Assembly (NCBI RefSeq): GCF_019803445.1
Contig: NZ_CP081844.1
Location: 3,112,501 to 3,176,500 of the forward strand
Direction: 5' to 3'
DNA: 64,000 nucleotides
Source: Caenibius sp. WL
GTDB taxonomy: Bacteria; Pseudomonadota; Alphaproteobacteria; Sphingomonadales; Sphingomonadaceae
A model generated the notes under the pieces. It ran no database searches and was not told where the DNA came from. It saw only the letters and a list, made by a program, of their open reading frames with translations. Position numbers and translations under genes: made by a program. Each line of letters starts with the position of its first letter. Within the stretch, counting starts at the first letter, position 1. Below are positions 36,637 to 45,841 of this stretch, piece by piece.

Positions 36637-37703
36637 CTGAGCTTCAACGTTGCCAGACCAGCCAGCGCCAGAACGATCGAAATGATCCAGAAGCGGATCA
36701 CCACGGTCGATTCAGCCCAGCCGAGCTGTTCGAAATGATGGTGGATCGGGGCCATACGGAACACCCGTTTGCCCGTGCGCTTGAAGAAGAACACCTGAAT
36801 GATGACTGAAGCAGCTTCCAGCACGAACAGGCCGCCGACAATAGCGAGAACGATTTCATGGTGCGATGCCACAGCAATCGCGCCCAGCGCCCCGCCCAGC
36901 GCCAGACTGCCGGTGTCCCCCATGAACACGGCTGCGGGCGGCGCGTTGAACCACAGGAAGGCAAGCCCCGCGCCCATCACGGCGGCGCAGAAAATCGCCA
37001 ATTCCCCCGCGCCGGGAACATGCGGAATGCCGAGATAAGCCGAATAGTCGACCCGCCCGACGAGATAGCAGATCAGGGCGAATGTGCCCGCCGCGATCAC
37101 CACCGGCATGGTCGCCAGACCATCCAGCCCATCCGTCAGATTTACCGCGTTGCCCGCGCCCACAATCACGAAAGCGGCGAAGACATAGTAGAACGGCCCC
37201 AGCGGGATCGAGAACCCGGAGATGAACGGCACGTAGAGATTGGTGTTGATCTGGCCGACGATGATCCATGCCGCAATCCCCGCGACGATGAATTCGGCCA
37301 GAAGGCGCACCCGGCCCGGCACACCCTTGTGATCCGATTTGCGGACCTTGTCATAATCGTCGAGAAAACCGATCAGCCCGAAGCCGACTGTCACCGCGAT
37401 GCAGGCCCAGACGAACGGGCTGGTGAGATCCATCCACAGGGCCATGGCCAACAGCAGCGAAATCAGGATCATCAACCCGCCCATGGTGGGCGTGCCGCGC
37501 TTCGCCAGATGGGTTTTCGGTCCATCCTCGCGGATCGGCTGGCCCTTGCCCTGGCGGATTCGCAGCATGTTGATGAAGCGCGGGCCGATCACCAGGCCGA
37601 TAATCAGGGCCGTGATGAGCGTGGCGCCCGCGCGAAAGGTCTGGTACCGCACAAGATTGGCCGGCCCTTCAAATTCAAGCCATTGCGCGATCAGATAGAG
37701 CAT
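36633..37703 (-). CDS. mraY: Phospho-N-acetylmuramoyl-pentapeptide transferase
   Basis: The 356-aa membrane enzyme makes lipid I. It has about ten helices. Conserved motifs include [13 protein letters not shown], the Asp-rich [21 protein letters not shown], and [17 protein letters not shown], with a histidine-rich [13 protein letters not shown] near the C-terminus. The ATG shares one base with the murF stop (TGATG). Confidence 0.97.
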   Translation of the reverse strand: MLYLIAQWLEFEGPANLVRYQTFRAGATLITALIIGLVIGPRFINMLRIRQGKGQPIREDGPKTHLAKRGTPTMGGLMILISLLLAMALWMDLTSPFVWACIAVTVGFGLIGFLDDYDKVRKSDHKGVPGRVRLLAEFIVAGIAAWIIVGQINTNLYVPFISGFSIPLGPFYYVFAAFVIVGAGNAVNLTDGLDGLATMPVVIAAGTFALICYLVGRVDYSAYLGIPHVPGAGELAIFCAAVMGAGLAFLWFNAPPAAVFMGDTGSLALGGALGAIAVASHHEIVLAIVGGLFVLEAASVIIQVFFFKRTGKRVFRMAPIHHHFEQLGWAESTVVIRFWIISIVLALAGLATLKLR

Positions 37704-39163
37704 CAGCCCCCCTTGCCGGAGAAATGTGCGACGAGCCCGGCGAGCCCGACCGAATTGGATCCCTTGACGAGAACGGCATCCCCGCCTTCCAGCCCGAAAG
37801 CGGACAGGGCAGCGATGGCCTCGTCAGTATTGGCGCAATGGGCGAAGCGGATCGGCTTGCCAAGCGTGTTTCCCGCGGCTTTCCCCAGTTCCCGCGCGAG
37901 AGCGTCCATCTCCGGCCCCACCAGCACGGCGAACTCTGCCCCGGATGCGGCCAGTGGTTCGACAAGGGCGGCATGGAATGCCGGAGTGAAATCGCCCAGT
38001 TCCTTCATCGCGCCGAGAACGGCGATCCGCCTGCGGGCAGGCGTCGCCCCCAATTGCGCCAGCGTGGCCCGCATCGAGGCCGGATTGGCGTTGTAGCTCT
38101 CATCGATCAGCAACGCGGTGCCGCCATCGTCCAGCGCGATCTGATGGCGCGCGCCGCGCCCGGCAAGACCGGCCATTTCGGCAAGCGAAAGGCCCGCCGC
38201 GCCGAGATCGCCGCCCACCGCCCGCACGGTGGCCATGACCGCCAGGGAATTGGCGATCCAGTGATCGCCCCCGGCCGAAACGGTATAGCAGATTCGCGCG
38301 TCGCCCATATCGGCGGTCACCAGCGAGCCGCCGTTGCTGGCCGGGACGCTGTCCAGCAGGCGTACATCGGCATGAGCCGCCTTGCCGAAGGAAACGACGT
38401 TCGCCCCCAGTGCCACGGCGGCATCGCGCAACCGCTCGAAATAGGGGGTGTCCGCCGGTATCACTGCGGTACCGCCCGGCAGCAGCCCCTGAAAAATCTC
38501 TGCCTTGGCGTCGGCGATCGCTTCCTCGCTGCCAAGGTTTTCGATATGCGCCGGGGCGATCGTGGTGATAACCGCGACATGCGGCCGCACCTGGCGGGTC
38601 AGCGCGGCGATTTCACCCGCGTGGTTCATTCCCATTTCGAAAATGCCGAACCCGCAATGCATCGGCATCCGGGCCAGACTGAGCGGAACGCCGACATGGT
38701 TATTGTAGCTTTTGACCGAACGGTGCGCCCCGCCCCGGCTGGAGCGGTCGAGCGCGGCGAAAATCGCTTCCTTGACCCCGGTTTTCCCGACCGAGCCTGT
38801 CACGCCGACAATCCGGGCCCGCGTCCGCTCCCGCGCGGCATGGGCCAGCGCTTCGAGCGCCGCCATGGTGTCGGCAACCAGGACATGCGGTTGCGGGATC
38901 GGGCGATCGACCACCGCGGCAATGGCTCCCTTGGCGAAAGCCGCATCGAGGAAGCGATGTCCGTCGGTCGTCTCCCCCTTGAGAGCAAAGAACAGGTCGC
39001 CTTCGCGCACATCGCGGGAATCGATTTCAACGCCGGAACAGAGGAAGTCCTCGCTGGCGGTGCCGCCTGTCGCCGCCGCGATCGCTGCGGCATCCCACAG
39101 CCCCAGAGGGATCGCCTCGTCCTCGGTGTGAGGCCAGGCCAGCATAGCGGGGTGGGCATTCAT
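37703..39163 (-). CDS. murF: UDP-MurNAc-tripeptide--D-alanyl-D-alanine ligase
   Basis: The 486-aa Mur ligase adds D-Ala-D-Ala. It shows [18 protein letters not shown], the P-loop [34 protein letters not shown] and [16 protein letters not shown]. The SVGKTG version of the P-loop is usual for MurF. The ATG at 39163 shares one base with the murE stop; a longer frame from 39193 is unsupported. Confidence 0.95.
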   Translation of the reverse strand: MNAHPAMLAWPHTEDEAIPLGLWDAAAIAAATGGTASEDFLCSGVEIDSRDVREGDLFFALKGETTDGHRFLDAAFAKGAIAAVVDRPIPQPHVLVADTMAALEALAHAARERTRARIVGVTGSVGKTGVKEAIFAALDRSSRGGAHRSVKSYNNHVGVPLSLARMPMHCGFGIFEMGMNHAGEIAALTRQVRPHVAVITTIAPAHIENLGSEEAIADAKAEIFQGLLPGGTAVIPADTPYFERLRDAAVALGANVVSFGKAAHADVRLLDSVPASNGGSLVTADMGDARICYTVSAGGDHWIANSLAVMATVRAVGGDLGAAGLSLAEMAGLAGRGARHQIALDDGGTALLIDESYNANPASMRATLAQLGATPARRRIAVLGAMKELGDFTPAFHAALVEPLAASGAEFAVLVGPEMDALARELGKAAGNTLGKPIRFAHCANTDEAIAALSAFGLEGGDAVLVKGSNSVGLAGLVAHFSGKGG

Positions 39164-40647
39164 CACTTTTCTCCCAGGGGAATGCCCGCGCATTCCCGCG
39201 CCACTTTCACATCGTCGAATGGCAGGACGCGGGCATTTTCCCCCCGCCCCACGATCTGCCCCTGTTCATGCCCCTTGCCTGCGACCAGCACGATATCGCC
39301 TTCGCCCGCTTCGGCCACGGCGGCGGCGATCGCCTCCCGCCGGTCGGCCACTTCGCGGGCGCCGACCGCCCCTTCCAGCACCATGGCGCGGATCGCGGCC
39401 GGATCTTCGCCGCGCGGATTGTCATCCGTCACGATCACGACATCCGAACCGGCCATCGCCGCCGCGCCCATCGGCGCGCGTTTGCCCTGATCCCGGTCGC
39501 CCCCGGCCCCGAACACGGTAATCAGCCGCCCCCGGGCATGCGGGCGCAGTGCGGCAATCGCGGCTTCCAGCGCATCGGGCGTGTGCGCATAGTCGATATA
39601 GACCGGCGCGCCGCTGGCCGTGATCGCCGCGCGTTCCAGCCGCCCGCGCACCGGCTGCAAGCGCGCCAGCGCATCGAAAGTGCGCCCGGCATCGCCGCCC
39701 GTCGCCAGCGCAAGCCCGGCGGACACCAGCGCATTGGCCACCTGGTAGGCACCGATCAGCGGCAGCATCACGACAATCCGCTGCCCATCATAGGACAGTT
39801 CGAGCCGCTGCCCCAGTTGTCCGGGCTCGCGGGCGAGCAGGCCGATCCCAGAGGCCCGCTCGCCCACGGTGAACACGCGCAACCCTCTTTTTCGCGCATG
39901 TTCACTTGCCTGTTCGGCCCAGCACGCCTCCGTTTCCGAAGGCATGCCCTGGGCGATGACAGCGGTTCCTCCCTCAACAACCACTTCGTCGAACAGGCGC
40001 ATCTTGGCGGCGAAATACGCGTCCATCGTCCCATGATAATCGAGATGGTCGCGGCTTAGATTGGTGAAGGCCACGGCGGATACGCGCGGGCCTTCGTTGC
40101 GGAACTGGGCAAGGCCGTGGCTCGACGCCTCGTAGGCCACATGAGTCACACCTTCGCGGGACAGCCCGCTGAGATTGGCAAGAAACGTGACGATATCCGG
40201 TGTCGTCAGCCCGGTGGCGACGGAACCATCGGGCGTGGTCACCCCCAGCGTCCCGATGGAAGCCGCGCGATGGCCCGCCATGTGCCAGAGCTGGCGTGTC
40301 ATCTCCACGGTGGAGGTCTTACCGTTCGTCCCCGTGACCGCCACGACATGGGCCGGAAACGGTGCGAAGAACGGGGCCGCCAGCGCGGCGAAAGCACGGC
40401 GCGGTTCAGCATCGGCGATATGGGCCGCGTTGCCCACCGCGGCTTCGGGCCGGGCAACAACGGCAATCGCCCCGGCCGCGATGGCCGCCGGGATGAAATC
40501 TTCCCCGTTGACCGTAGCCCCCTGAAAAGCGCCGAAAACCGTGCCGGGCGCAACCTTGCGATGATCGATGGCAAACCCGGTAACCACCGCATCGGCGTTG
40601 CACGAAACGCCATAGCCGCACGCGGTCGCCAGTTCGCCCAGCTTCAT
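39163..40647 (-). CDS. murE: UDP-MurNAc-dipeptide--meso-diaminopimelate ligase
   Basis: The 494-aa Mur ligase adds the third residue of the stem peptide. P-loop GTNGKTST is at 106-113. D409-N-P-R412 is the motif that selects meso-diaminopimelate rather than lysine, so the wall is A1-gamma type. Other motifs are TTPDIVTFLANL, YEASSHGLAQ and YIDYAHTPDALE. The ATG overlaps the ftsI stop by 4 nt. Confidence 0.96.
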   Translation of the reverse strand: MKLGELATACGYGVSCNADAVVTGFAIDHRKVAPGTVFGAFQGATVNGEDFIPAAIAAGAIAVVARPEAAVGNAAHIADAEPRRAFAALAAPFFAPFPAHVVAVTGTNGKTSTVEMTRQLWHMAGHRAASIGTLGVTTPDGSVATGLTTPDIVTFLANLSGLSREGVTHVAYEASSHGLAQFRNEGPRVSAVAFTNLSRDHLDYHGTMDAYFAAKMRLFDEVVVEGGTAVIAQGMPSETEACWAEQASEHARKRGLRVFTVGERASGIGLLAREPGQLGQRLELSYDGQRIVVMLPLIGAYQVANALVSAGLALATGGDAGRTFDALARLQPVRGRLERAAITASGAPVYIDYAHTPDALEAAIAALRPHARGRLITVFGAGGDRDQGKRAPMGAAAMAGSDVVIVTDDNPRGEDPAAIRAMVLEGAVGAREVADRREAIAAAVAEAGEGDIVLVAGKGHEQGQIVGRGENARVLPFDDVKVARECAGIPLGEK

Positions 40648-42371
40648 TCGCCGCCGCCCCTGTGCACCAGCGGCTTGAGATCGGTGAGATCGATATCGCG
40701 CGTGTCATCGGGCATGATGCCCAGCAGCGGCCCCACCCGCGGTACGACTTTGCCCACGATCGGCGCGGCGTTCCAAGCAGCCGTACGCTGATAGGAACTG
40801 GCGGCGGTGCCCTGCGGTTCGTCAAGCATCGCCACGATGACATAGCGCGGGCGATCCATCGGGAAGGCGGCTGCGAACGTGGAGATCAGCGAGTGGCGGC
40901 GGTATCCGCCCGCGCCCGGCTTTTCCGCCGAACCGGTCTTGCCGCCCAGGCGGAAGCCCGGCGCCTCGGCCTTGCGGCCGGTGCCGTCGGACACGATCAT
41001 CCGCAGCATCTGGTTCATCCGCGCGCTGGTGGAAGCCTTGAACACCCGGCGGCCGCGCGGTGCATGCCCCGGTTCGATCTTATGCAGTGTCGTCGGGCGC
41101 CAGATTCCGCCGTTGACCATCGCCGCATAGGCGGAGGCGAGATGCAGCGGGGTGACGGCGATCCCGTGGCCATAGCTCACCGTCATCGTCCGCAGGCGCG
41201 GCCATTCGCCCTTCGGCCAGATCGGGAAGCCGCGCGCGGGCAATTCGATATAGGGGCGCTCGTTCATCCCGAGGTCCGCCATCGTCCGCTTGAGCTGCTT
41301 GCCGCCAAGCTGGTCGGCGATCTGCGCCGTCACGATATTGGACGAATGCATCAGCGCTTCGGGCACGTTGAGACTGGCGCCCAGCGGATGGCTGTCGCGG
41401 ATGCGGAAGCCCCCGATGTGGATCGGCTGGGAGGATTGATACCGCTTGGCCAGATCGTTCACCACACCGGCATCCATGGCCGCCGCGATGCTGAGCGGCT
41501 TGAACGTCGAGCCGAGTTCATAGACCTGGTTGGTCACGCGGTTGAACATGTGCCCTGCGCCGGTGGCGTCGATCTTGTTGGGATCGAAAGACGGCAGTGA
41601 CGCCAAGGCCAGAACTTCGCCCGTGTCGACATCCAGAATGATGCCCGCCGCGCCCACCGCGTTGGTGGCCAGCATGCCTTTTTTCAGTTCGTCTTCCAGC
41701 GCGCCCTGCACCCGCGTGTCGATCGACAGAATGGCGGGCTGGCCGCGGCGGGCGGGATCGCTCAACTGCTTGTCGAGCACTTCTTCCATACCGACTTTGC
41801 CGTGCCCATCCGCGCTGACATAGCCCAGCACGTGCGCCGCCATCGCCCCCTGGGGATAGAAGCGTTCGGTTTCCTGCGGAATTTCCAGCGCGATTTCGCC
41901 GATTCCCTGCACCCGATTGGCCTCTTCGGGCAGCAGGCGCCGGCGCAGATAGCCCGGACGGCCGCTGGCGAGGCGCCGGGTCAGCTGCTGGACATCCATA
42001 TCGGGGAAAATGCGATGAAGCGCGCGCGCCACTTCGGCGGGCGTTTTCACCAGCGGTGCCCCACCGTCGTTCAGCGCTTCGGGGTTGTACCACAGCGCGT
42101 AAGCGGGAAACGCACGAGCCAGAGGAACGCCGTTGCGATCCCTGATCTCGCCGCGTGGCGGCAACAGCGCTTCGCTCAGCGAGCGGCTGGCCGGGGCATC
42201 CTGGAACAGGCCGAGGTAGCCGATCCGCAACAGGGCGGCGGCAGCGACGAGCACGAAGCCCAGCACCACCCACAAAACGCGCAGACGCGCGGTGAACAGC
42301 GAACGCTGCCGGACATTGACGAGCGCCACGCGGCCGGATGAAATCGCGGTGCTGACGCTCAGGGCTGTCAT
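40644..42371 (-). CDS. ftsI: Septal peptidoglycan transpeptidase FtsI (PBP3, class B)
   Basis: The 575-aa protein has one N-terminal transmembrane anchor (residues about 32-52), a PBP dimerisation domain (from LPPRGEIRDRNGVPLA), and a transpeptidase domain. The domain carries S288-T-F-K291 (active Ser), S343-S-N345 and K478-T-G480. It cross-links septal peptidoglycan with FtsW and is the target of beta-lactams such as aztreonam and cephalexin. The ATG overlaps the ftsL stop by 4 nt. Confidence 0.96.
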   Translation of the reverse strand: MTALSVSTAISSGRVALVNVRQRSLFTARLRVLWVVLGFVLVAAAALLRIGYLGLFQDAPASRSLSEALLPPRGEIRDRNGVPLARAFPAYALWYNPEALNDGGAPLVKTPAEVARALHRIFPDMDVQQLTRRLASGRPGYLRRRLLPEEANRVQGIGEIALEIPQETERFYPQGAMAAHVLGYVSADGHGKVGMEEVLDKQLSDPARRGQPAILSIDTRVQGALEDELKKGMLATNAVGAAGIILDVDTGEVLALASLPSFDPNKIDATGAGHMFNRVTNQVYELGSTFKPLSIAAAMDAGVVNDLAKRYQSSQPIHIGGFRIRDSHPLGASLNVPEALMHSSNIVTAQIADQLGGKQLKRTMADLGMNERPYIELPARGFPIWPKGEWPRLRTMTVSYGHGIAVTPLHLASAYAAMVNGGIWRPTTLHKIEPGHAPRGRRVFKASTSARMNQMLRMIVSDGTGRKAEAPGFRLGGKTGSAEKPGAGGYRRHSLISTFAAAFPMDRPRYVIVAMLDEPQGTAASSYQRTAAWNAAPIVGKVVPRVGPLLGIMPDDTRDIDLTDLKPLVHRGGGE

Positions 42372-42901
42372 TCAACAGCCTCCGCCCGGGCGGTGAGGAC
42401 GATCCGGGCGGCGCCACGGGTCAAGCGGCCCGACAGCGTTTCGCCGCCGCTTTCGCGGTGTTCCATGTGGCGGCGGGGCTGATCGTCGACTTCGGCGGCG
42501 AAGGCCTTGCCGGTCAATGGCGAGACCATCGCCGGGAAACCCTGATCGGACTGTTCGGGAATATCGGCGGTGGCGACGCGGATCGGCGCCGGGGCACCGA
42601 CGGCGCGCGGCGTGCCGAGCGCGGCAAGCTGGCGTTCGTTCTCCAGGAACTGATCGGCGCGCGGGGCGCGATAGCCGAATTCCACCGCATTCCAGTTGGC
42701 CAGTTGCTGCTGGCTTGCGCGGGTTTCGAACTCGGTTTCGAGCAGCAGCTTCTCACGCTCCAGCGACACGATCCGGCGTTCGGCAAGGCGCACCTGGCTT
42801 TTCACCGAATTGACCTGAAACGTCAGGCCGACGAACAATGTCACGCAGACGGCGAGCATGACAGCCCAGCCGATCGAGCGCAGACGGGCGGAGGGAAGCA
42901 T
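42368..42901 (-). CDS. ftsL: Cell division protein FtsL
   Basis: The roughly 177-aa bitopic protein has a transmembrane helix near residues 13-30 (VMLAVCVTLFVGLTF) followed by a coiled coil (VKSQVRLAERRIVSLEREKLLL). It forms the FtsQLB complex that activates FtsWI. It is longer than E. coli FtsL (121 aa) because of a basic C-terminal tail. The ATG at 42901 shares one base with the rsmH stop; a GTG at 42904 is equally possible. Assignment rests on size, topology and position, since the sequence itself is poorly conserved. Confidence 0.87.
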   Translation of the reverse strand: MLPSARLRSIGWAVMLAVCVTLFVGLTFQVNSVKSQVRLAERRIVSLEREKLLLETEFETRASQQQLANWNAVEFGYRAPRADQFLENERQLAALGTPRAVGAPAPIRVATADIPEQSDQGFPAMVSPLTGKAFAAEVDDQPRRHMEHRESGGETLSGRLTRGAARIVLTARAEAVE

Positions 42902-43845
42902 CACGCGGCCTCCTTTCTGGCAGGGGCGGAAGTACGGATCGCGGCGCGCAACGTGGCAGAGCGCGCGCGGGGATTGCGGGCGGTTTCCGCATCCGAAGGA
43001 CGAACGGCCTTGCCCACTGTCGCGAACACGGGCGCGGCGCCATCGTTGGCGGCCGGGAGGTGACGCGAACCGCGCGCCTGCCCGCCCGATGCCTCGCGCA
43101 GGTAGCGCTTCACGATGCGATCTTCGAGGCTGTGGAAGCTGACCACGGCCAGTCGCCCGCCTTCGCCCAGCAGATGCTCGGCCGCATCGAGCGCCGCTTC
43201 CAGTTCGTCCAGCTCCGCGTTCACATGAATGCGAATGGCCTGGAAGCTGCGAGTAGCCGGATCCTTCGGCGCGCCGGGGCGGTGATTCAACGCCTTGCGC
43301 ACCACGCGTGCCAGTTCGCCGGTGGTCGTCAACGGACGCGCGGCAACGATCGCGCGGGCGACCCGGCGCGACTGGCGTTCTTCACCCAGTTGAAACAGAA
43401 CGTCGGCAATCGCTTCTTCCGAAGCCGTGTTGAGGAAATCGGCGGCACTTTCACCTTCCTGGCTCATCCGCATGTCGAGCGGGCCATCCATGGAAAAAGC
43501 GAAGCCGCGCTCCGCCTGATCAAGCTGCATTGAAGAAACACCGATATCCATCACAATCCCGTCGACTCGGGTGATTCCCGCGTCTGCGAGGGAAGCAACC
43601 ATTTCGGAGAAACGACGCGGATGGAGAATGAGCCGCGGCGGATTTTCCACTGTTTCGGGCCATTTTCGCCCTGCGGCGATCGCATCCGGATCACGATCGA
43701 ACGCATGGACCGTCGCCCCGGCGTCGAGCAGCGCCCGAGTGTACCCCCCGGCACCGAATGTCGCATCCACGATCACATCTCCCGGCCGGGGCGCAAGCGC
43801 AGCGATCACTTCATCGAGCAGGACGGGGATATGCGGGGCGTTCAT
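42901..43845 (-). CDS. rsmH: 16S rRNA (cytosine-1402-N4) methyltransferase
   Basis: The 314-aa SAM enzyme (formerly MraW) methylates C1402 in the ribosomal P site. It shows [13 protein letters not shown] at the start, [14 protein letters not shown] for [42 protein letters not shown] and [13 protein letters not shown]. The ATG at 43845 overlaps the mraZ stop by 4 nt. Confidence 0.96.
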   Translation of the reverse strand: MNAPHIPVLLDEVIAALAPRPGDVIVDATFGAGGYTRALLDAGATVHAFDRDPDAIAAGRKWPETVENPPRLILHPRRFSEMVASLADAGITRVDGIVMDIGVSSMQLDQAERGFAFSMDGPLDMRMSQEGESAADFLNTASEEAIADVLFQLGEERQSRRVARAIVAARPLTTTGELARVVRKALNHRPGAPKDPATRSFQAIRIHVNAELDELEAALDAAEHLLGEGGRLAVVSFHSLEDRIVKRYLREASGGQARGSRHLPAANDGAAPVFATVGKAVRPSDAETARNPRARSATLRAAIRTSAPARKEAA

Positions 43846-44342
43846 GCCTTCTTCCCCTTGGCCGCGGTGTCCGCTTCGAGCATCTTGCAGGCGGCCTGCG
43901 CGCCTTCCCATCCTTCGCCCATGGCGTAGAGTTCGTGCGGGTTCCACAGCGTGAAGAAACTGCCCGCCCCCTGAAAATAGACGCCGCTGTCGAGCCGGCC
44001 GAGTTCTGCAAGGAAATCGGGCATGATGAAGCGGCCGCTTTCGTCGAACGGGACTTCGATGAAGCCATAGAGTTGGGAAGCCCGCAGATCGCGGTCGAAA
44101 TCGCGATTAAGGCGGATCGCGCGTTCTTCTTCACGATCGATCTGGGCTTCGAGTTCGGCGCGGCGGGACAGGCCGAAACCAGTCAGGCAATTCCAGCGTT
44201 CATGCTTGGCGAGGCACAGGACGCGGCCTTCGCTCGATTCCTTGACGGCTTTGCGGAAGGAAGGCGGCAGGACAAAGCGGCCCTTCTCGCCACGCAGCGA
44301 GAAGCCTTGACCACTGTATCCAAATGGCTGCGCAGCCGCCAC
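43842..44342 (-). CDS. mraZ: Transcriptional regulator MraZ
   Basis: The 166-aa first gene of the dcw cluster encodes a duplicated AbrB/MraZ-type DNA-binding protein. The two halves show [18 protein letters not shown] and [20 protein letters not shown], each with the GR-(F)-x-(L/M)-P core. In E. coli it binds TGGGN repeats and represses the cluster. The start is GTG (44342) behind GGGGGGAAT; an in-frame stop shortly upstream rules out a longer form. The N-terminus therefore lacks the usual MFxGxYxxxLDxKGR opening and carries a different leader. Confidence 0.9.
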   Translation of the reverse strand: MAAAQPFGYSGQGFSLRGEKGRFVLPPSFRKAVKESSEGRVLCLAKHERWNCLTGFGLSRRAELEAQIDREEERAIRLNRDFDRDLRASQLYGFIEVPFDESGRFIMPDFLAELGRLDSGVYFQGAGSFFTLWNPHELYAMGEGWEGAQAACKMLEADTAAKGKKA

Positions 44343-44727
44343 GTCGTCGATTCCCCCCGCCTTGGGTCAATCCCTGAACCGCACAAGGCCTCCCCCGCCT
44401 GGCCGCGCAGCAGCACGACCAGATCATTCCGCAACACGGAATGCGGCTGGGAACCATGTCCGATATGCCACTCTCATAACCCGGACTTCCAAGGGAAAAA
44501 AGGGAAAAACACGGGAAATATGGGGATTTCAAATTAATTGCCTGTTTTAAAAGGGATTCATGCAAAAGCCATCATGGACAGAAAACCCTGTGTTTACATT
44601 ATGTTCTCCTGAAAAAGGGTGGGTTTTCGCGAATCTAGACCAGCGCCCTATCCAGGCCTGCGATTGTCCCGTGATTTCCCCGATAATGGTGATCGCACGG
44701 ATCGTCCCGGAATTTCCCCGGTTGGGC
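44343..44727. other. Control region upstream of the dcw cluster
   Basis: This 385-bp stretch between mraZ and the DUF4350 gene is AT-richer than its surroundings and has no convincing gene. It holds four GGG(A) repeats at one helical turn (44493-44525) and a perfect 7-bp inverted repeat, CATTCCG (44425-44431) with CGGAATG (44437-44443). No textbook -35/-10 pair stands out. Confidence 0.6.
44493..44525. promoter_or_regulatory. Candidate MraZ-binding repeats (GGG/GGGA at about 10-bp period)
   Basis: On the given strand GGGA-type words start at 44493, 44502, 44513 and 44522, spaced 9, 11 and 9 bp. Known MraZ operators are direct TGGGN repeats separated by 5 bp, and they lie just upstream of mraZ as these do. 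Here they run on the strand opposite to mraZ, so the match is partial. Confidence 0.45.
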
Positions 44728-45486
44728 TCAGCCCCCGCCGAAAGCGCTGTTCAGCAAGGCAGACAACGCGGTCTCACGCGCGGCCTGCGCGTTTCCGGCG
44801 TTTTCCAGCAGCGCGGCATCGGCGATCACCACCGCCGTCCCCCGCCCGATGGCGCAGCGCGCCACAAGACCTTCGCCCAGCAGCGCGCATGCCGCATCCC
44901 CGCCGCCCGCATTTTCCCGCAAGGCGAAACGCCCGGGCAGATTGACGGGCACAGCGGTGCCCAGAACGTCGACCCGCCGTTCGCCTTCAGGCAGCGTCTC
45001 GTCGAATTGCAGATCGAGCCCCCAATGGTTCAGCAGAGGCGAAAGCAGAATCACCTCCTGGGGTCGCCGCCGGTCGCCAAGGGCGAAAGCGGAATGGGCA
45101 GTCAGCATGGGATCGGCGAACAGCAGCACACGCCCGCCTTCGCGCACCCACGCATCCAGCGCCACGTTCTCCGCCGGCGACAGCGCACGCGGCTGCGCCA
45201 GCACGAGATCGCGCGCACCGGCAAGGCCCTGTTCCTGCCCGGCGGCACTCAGCACATCGAGCGGGCGCAGGCGATAATCCCGCTCCAGCGCACGGCGCAC
45301 CCAATGCGGCCCGCTCTCATCCGCCAGCATCTCGCCGAGATCCGCGGTTTCGCCCCAATAGATCGGCAACGTGGTGAACAGGCCAAGCACCGGCTTTTCG
45401 TGTGGCGCGCGCCATGCCACGGCGGCCGCACCGGCGGCCACGGCCAAAAGCGCAACGATCAGGAGATTACGGATTGGGCGGGCCAT
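44728..45486 (-). CDS. DUF4350/GldG-like periplasmic-facing protein
   Basis: The 252-aa protein has an N-terminal signal-anchor (LLIVALLAVAAGAAAVAW). A GldG/DUF4350-like Rossmann domain follows: LGLFTTLPIYWGE, a central ARDLVLAQPRALSPAENVALDAWVREGGRVLLFADP, and a C-terminal strand RGTAVVIADAALLEN. Related domains occur in ABC-type gliding/transport accessory proteins. It overlaps the small membrane protein gene upstream by 20 nt, so the pair is co-translated. The stop lies just before the dcw control region. Function unknown. Confidence 0.72.
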   Translation of the reverse strand: MARPIRNLLIVALLAVAAGAAAVAWRAPHEKPVLGLFTTLPIYWGETADLGEMLADESGPHWVRRALERDYRLRPLDVLSAAGQEQGLAGARDLVLAQPRALSPAENVALDAWVREGGRVLLFADPMLTAHSAFALGDRRRPQEVILLSPLLNHWGLDLQFDETLPEGERRVDVLGTAVPVNLPGRFALRENAGGGDAACALLGEGLVARCAIGRGTAVVIADAALLENAGNAQAARETALSALLNSAFGGG

Positions 45487-45808
45487 TCCCGTCGGTTTTG
45501 GCGGAGGTGTCGTCGCCCTTGGACGACGGAATCACCCCGGCATCGGCCAGCGGATCGCTGGCGGGCACGGGCGGAATCTTGACTGGCGCCAAAGTGGAGG
45601 CCGCTTCCGGCACGGTCGTCGCCTCGGTCTGCTTGGCCCGGTCCATCACGATATTGGCAAGGCCGATCATCATCAGGATCGCGACCAGCCCGGCAATGCC
45701 GATCTGCAAGCGGAAGATCGCCTGCGCCCGCGTACCGCCGAGCGGCACAGGCAGCGCTTCCGGCTCACCCCGGCCTTCAGGCTGCGATTGGGAAATGAGG
45801 TCCGGCAT
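45467..45808 (-). CDS. Small single-pass membrane protein, unknown function
   Basis: The 113-aa protein has a soluble N-terminus, one transmembrane helix near residues 34-54 (LQIGIAGLVAILMMIGLANIV), and a Pro/Ala/Asp-rich C-terminal tail. No family was recognised. Its end overlaps the DUF4350 gene by 20 nt, which suggests a shared function. It may be an ABC-permease remnant or a partner. Confidence 0.65.
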   Translation of the reverse strand: MPDLISQSQPEGRGEPEALPVPLGGTRAQAIFRLQIGIAGLVAILMMIGLANIVMDRAKQTEATTVPEAASTLAPVKIPPVPASDPLADAGVIPSSKGDDTSAKTDGNGPPNP

Positions 45809-45841
45809 AATGCGCGGAAGCTACCGCAAGGGCGCTACCAG

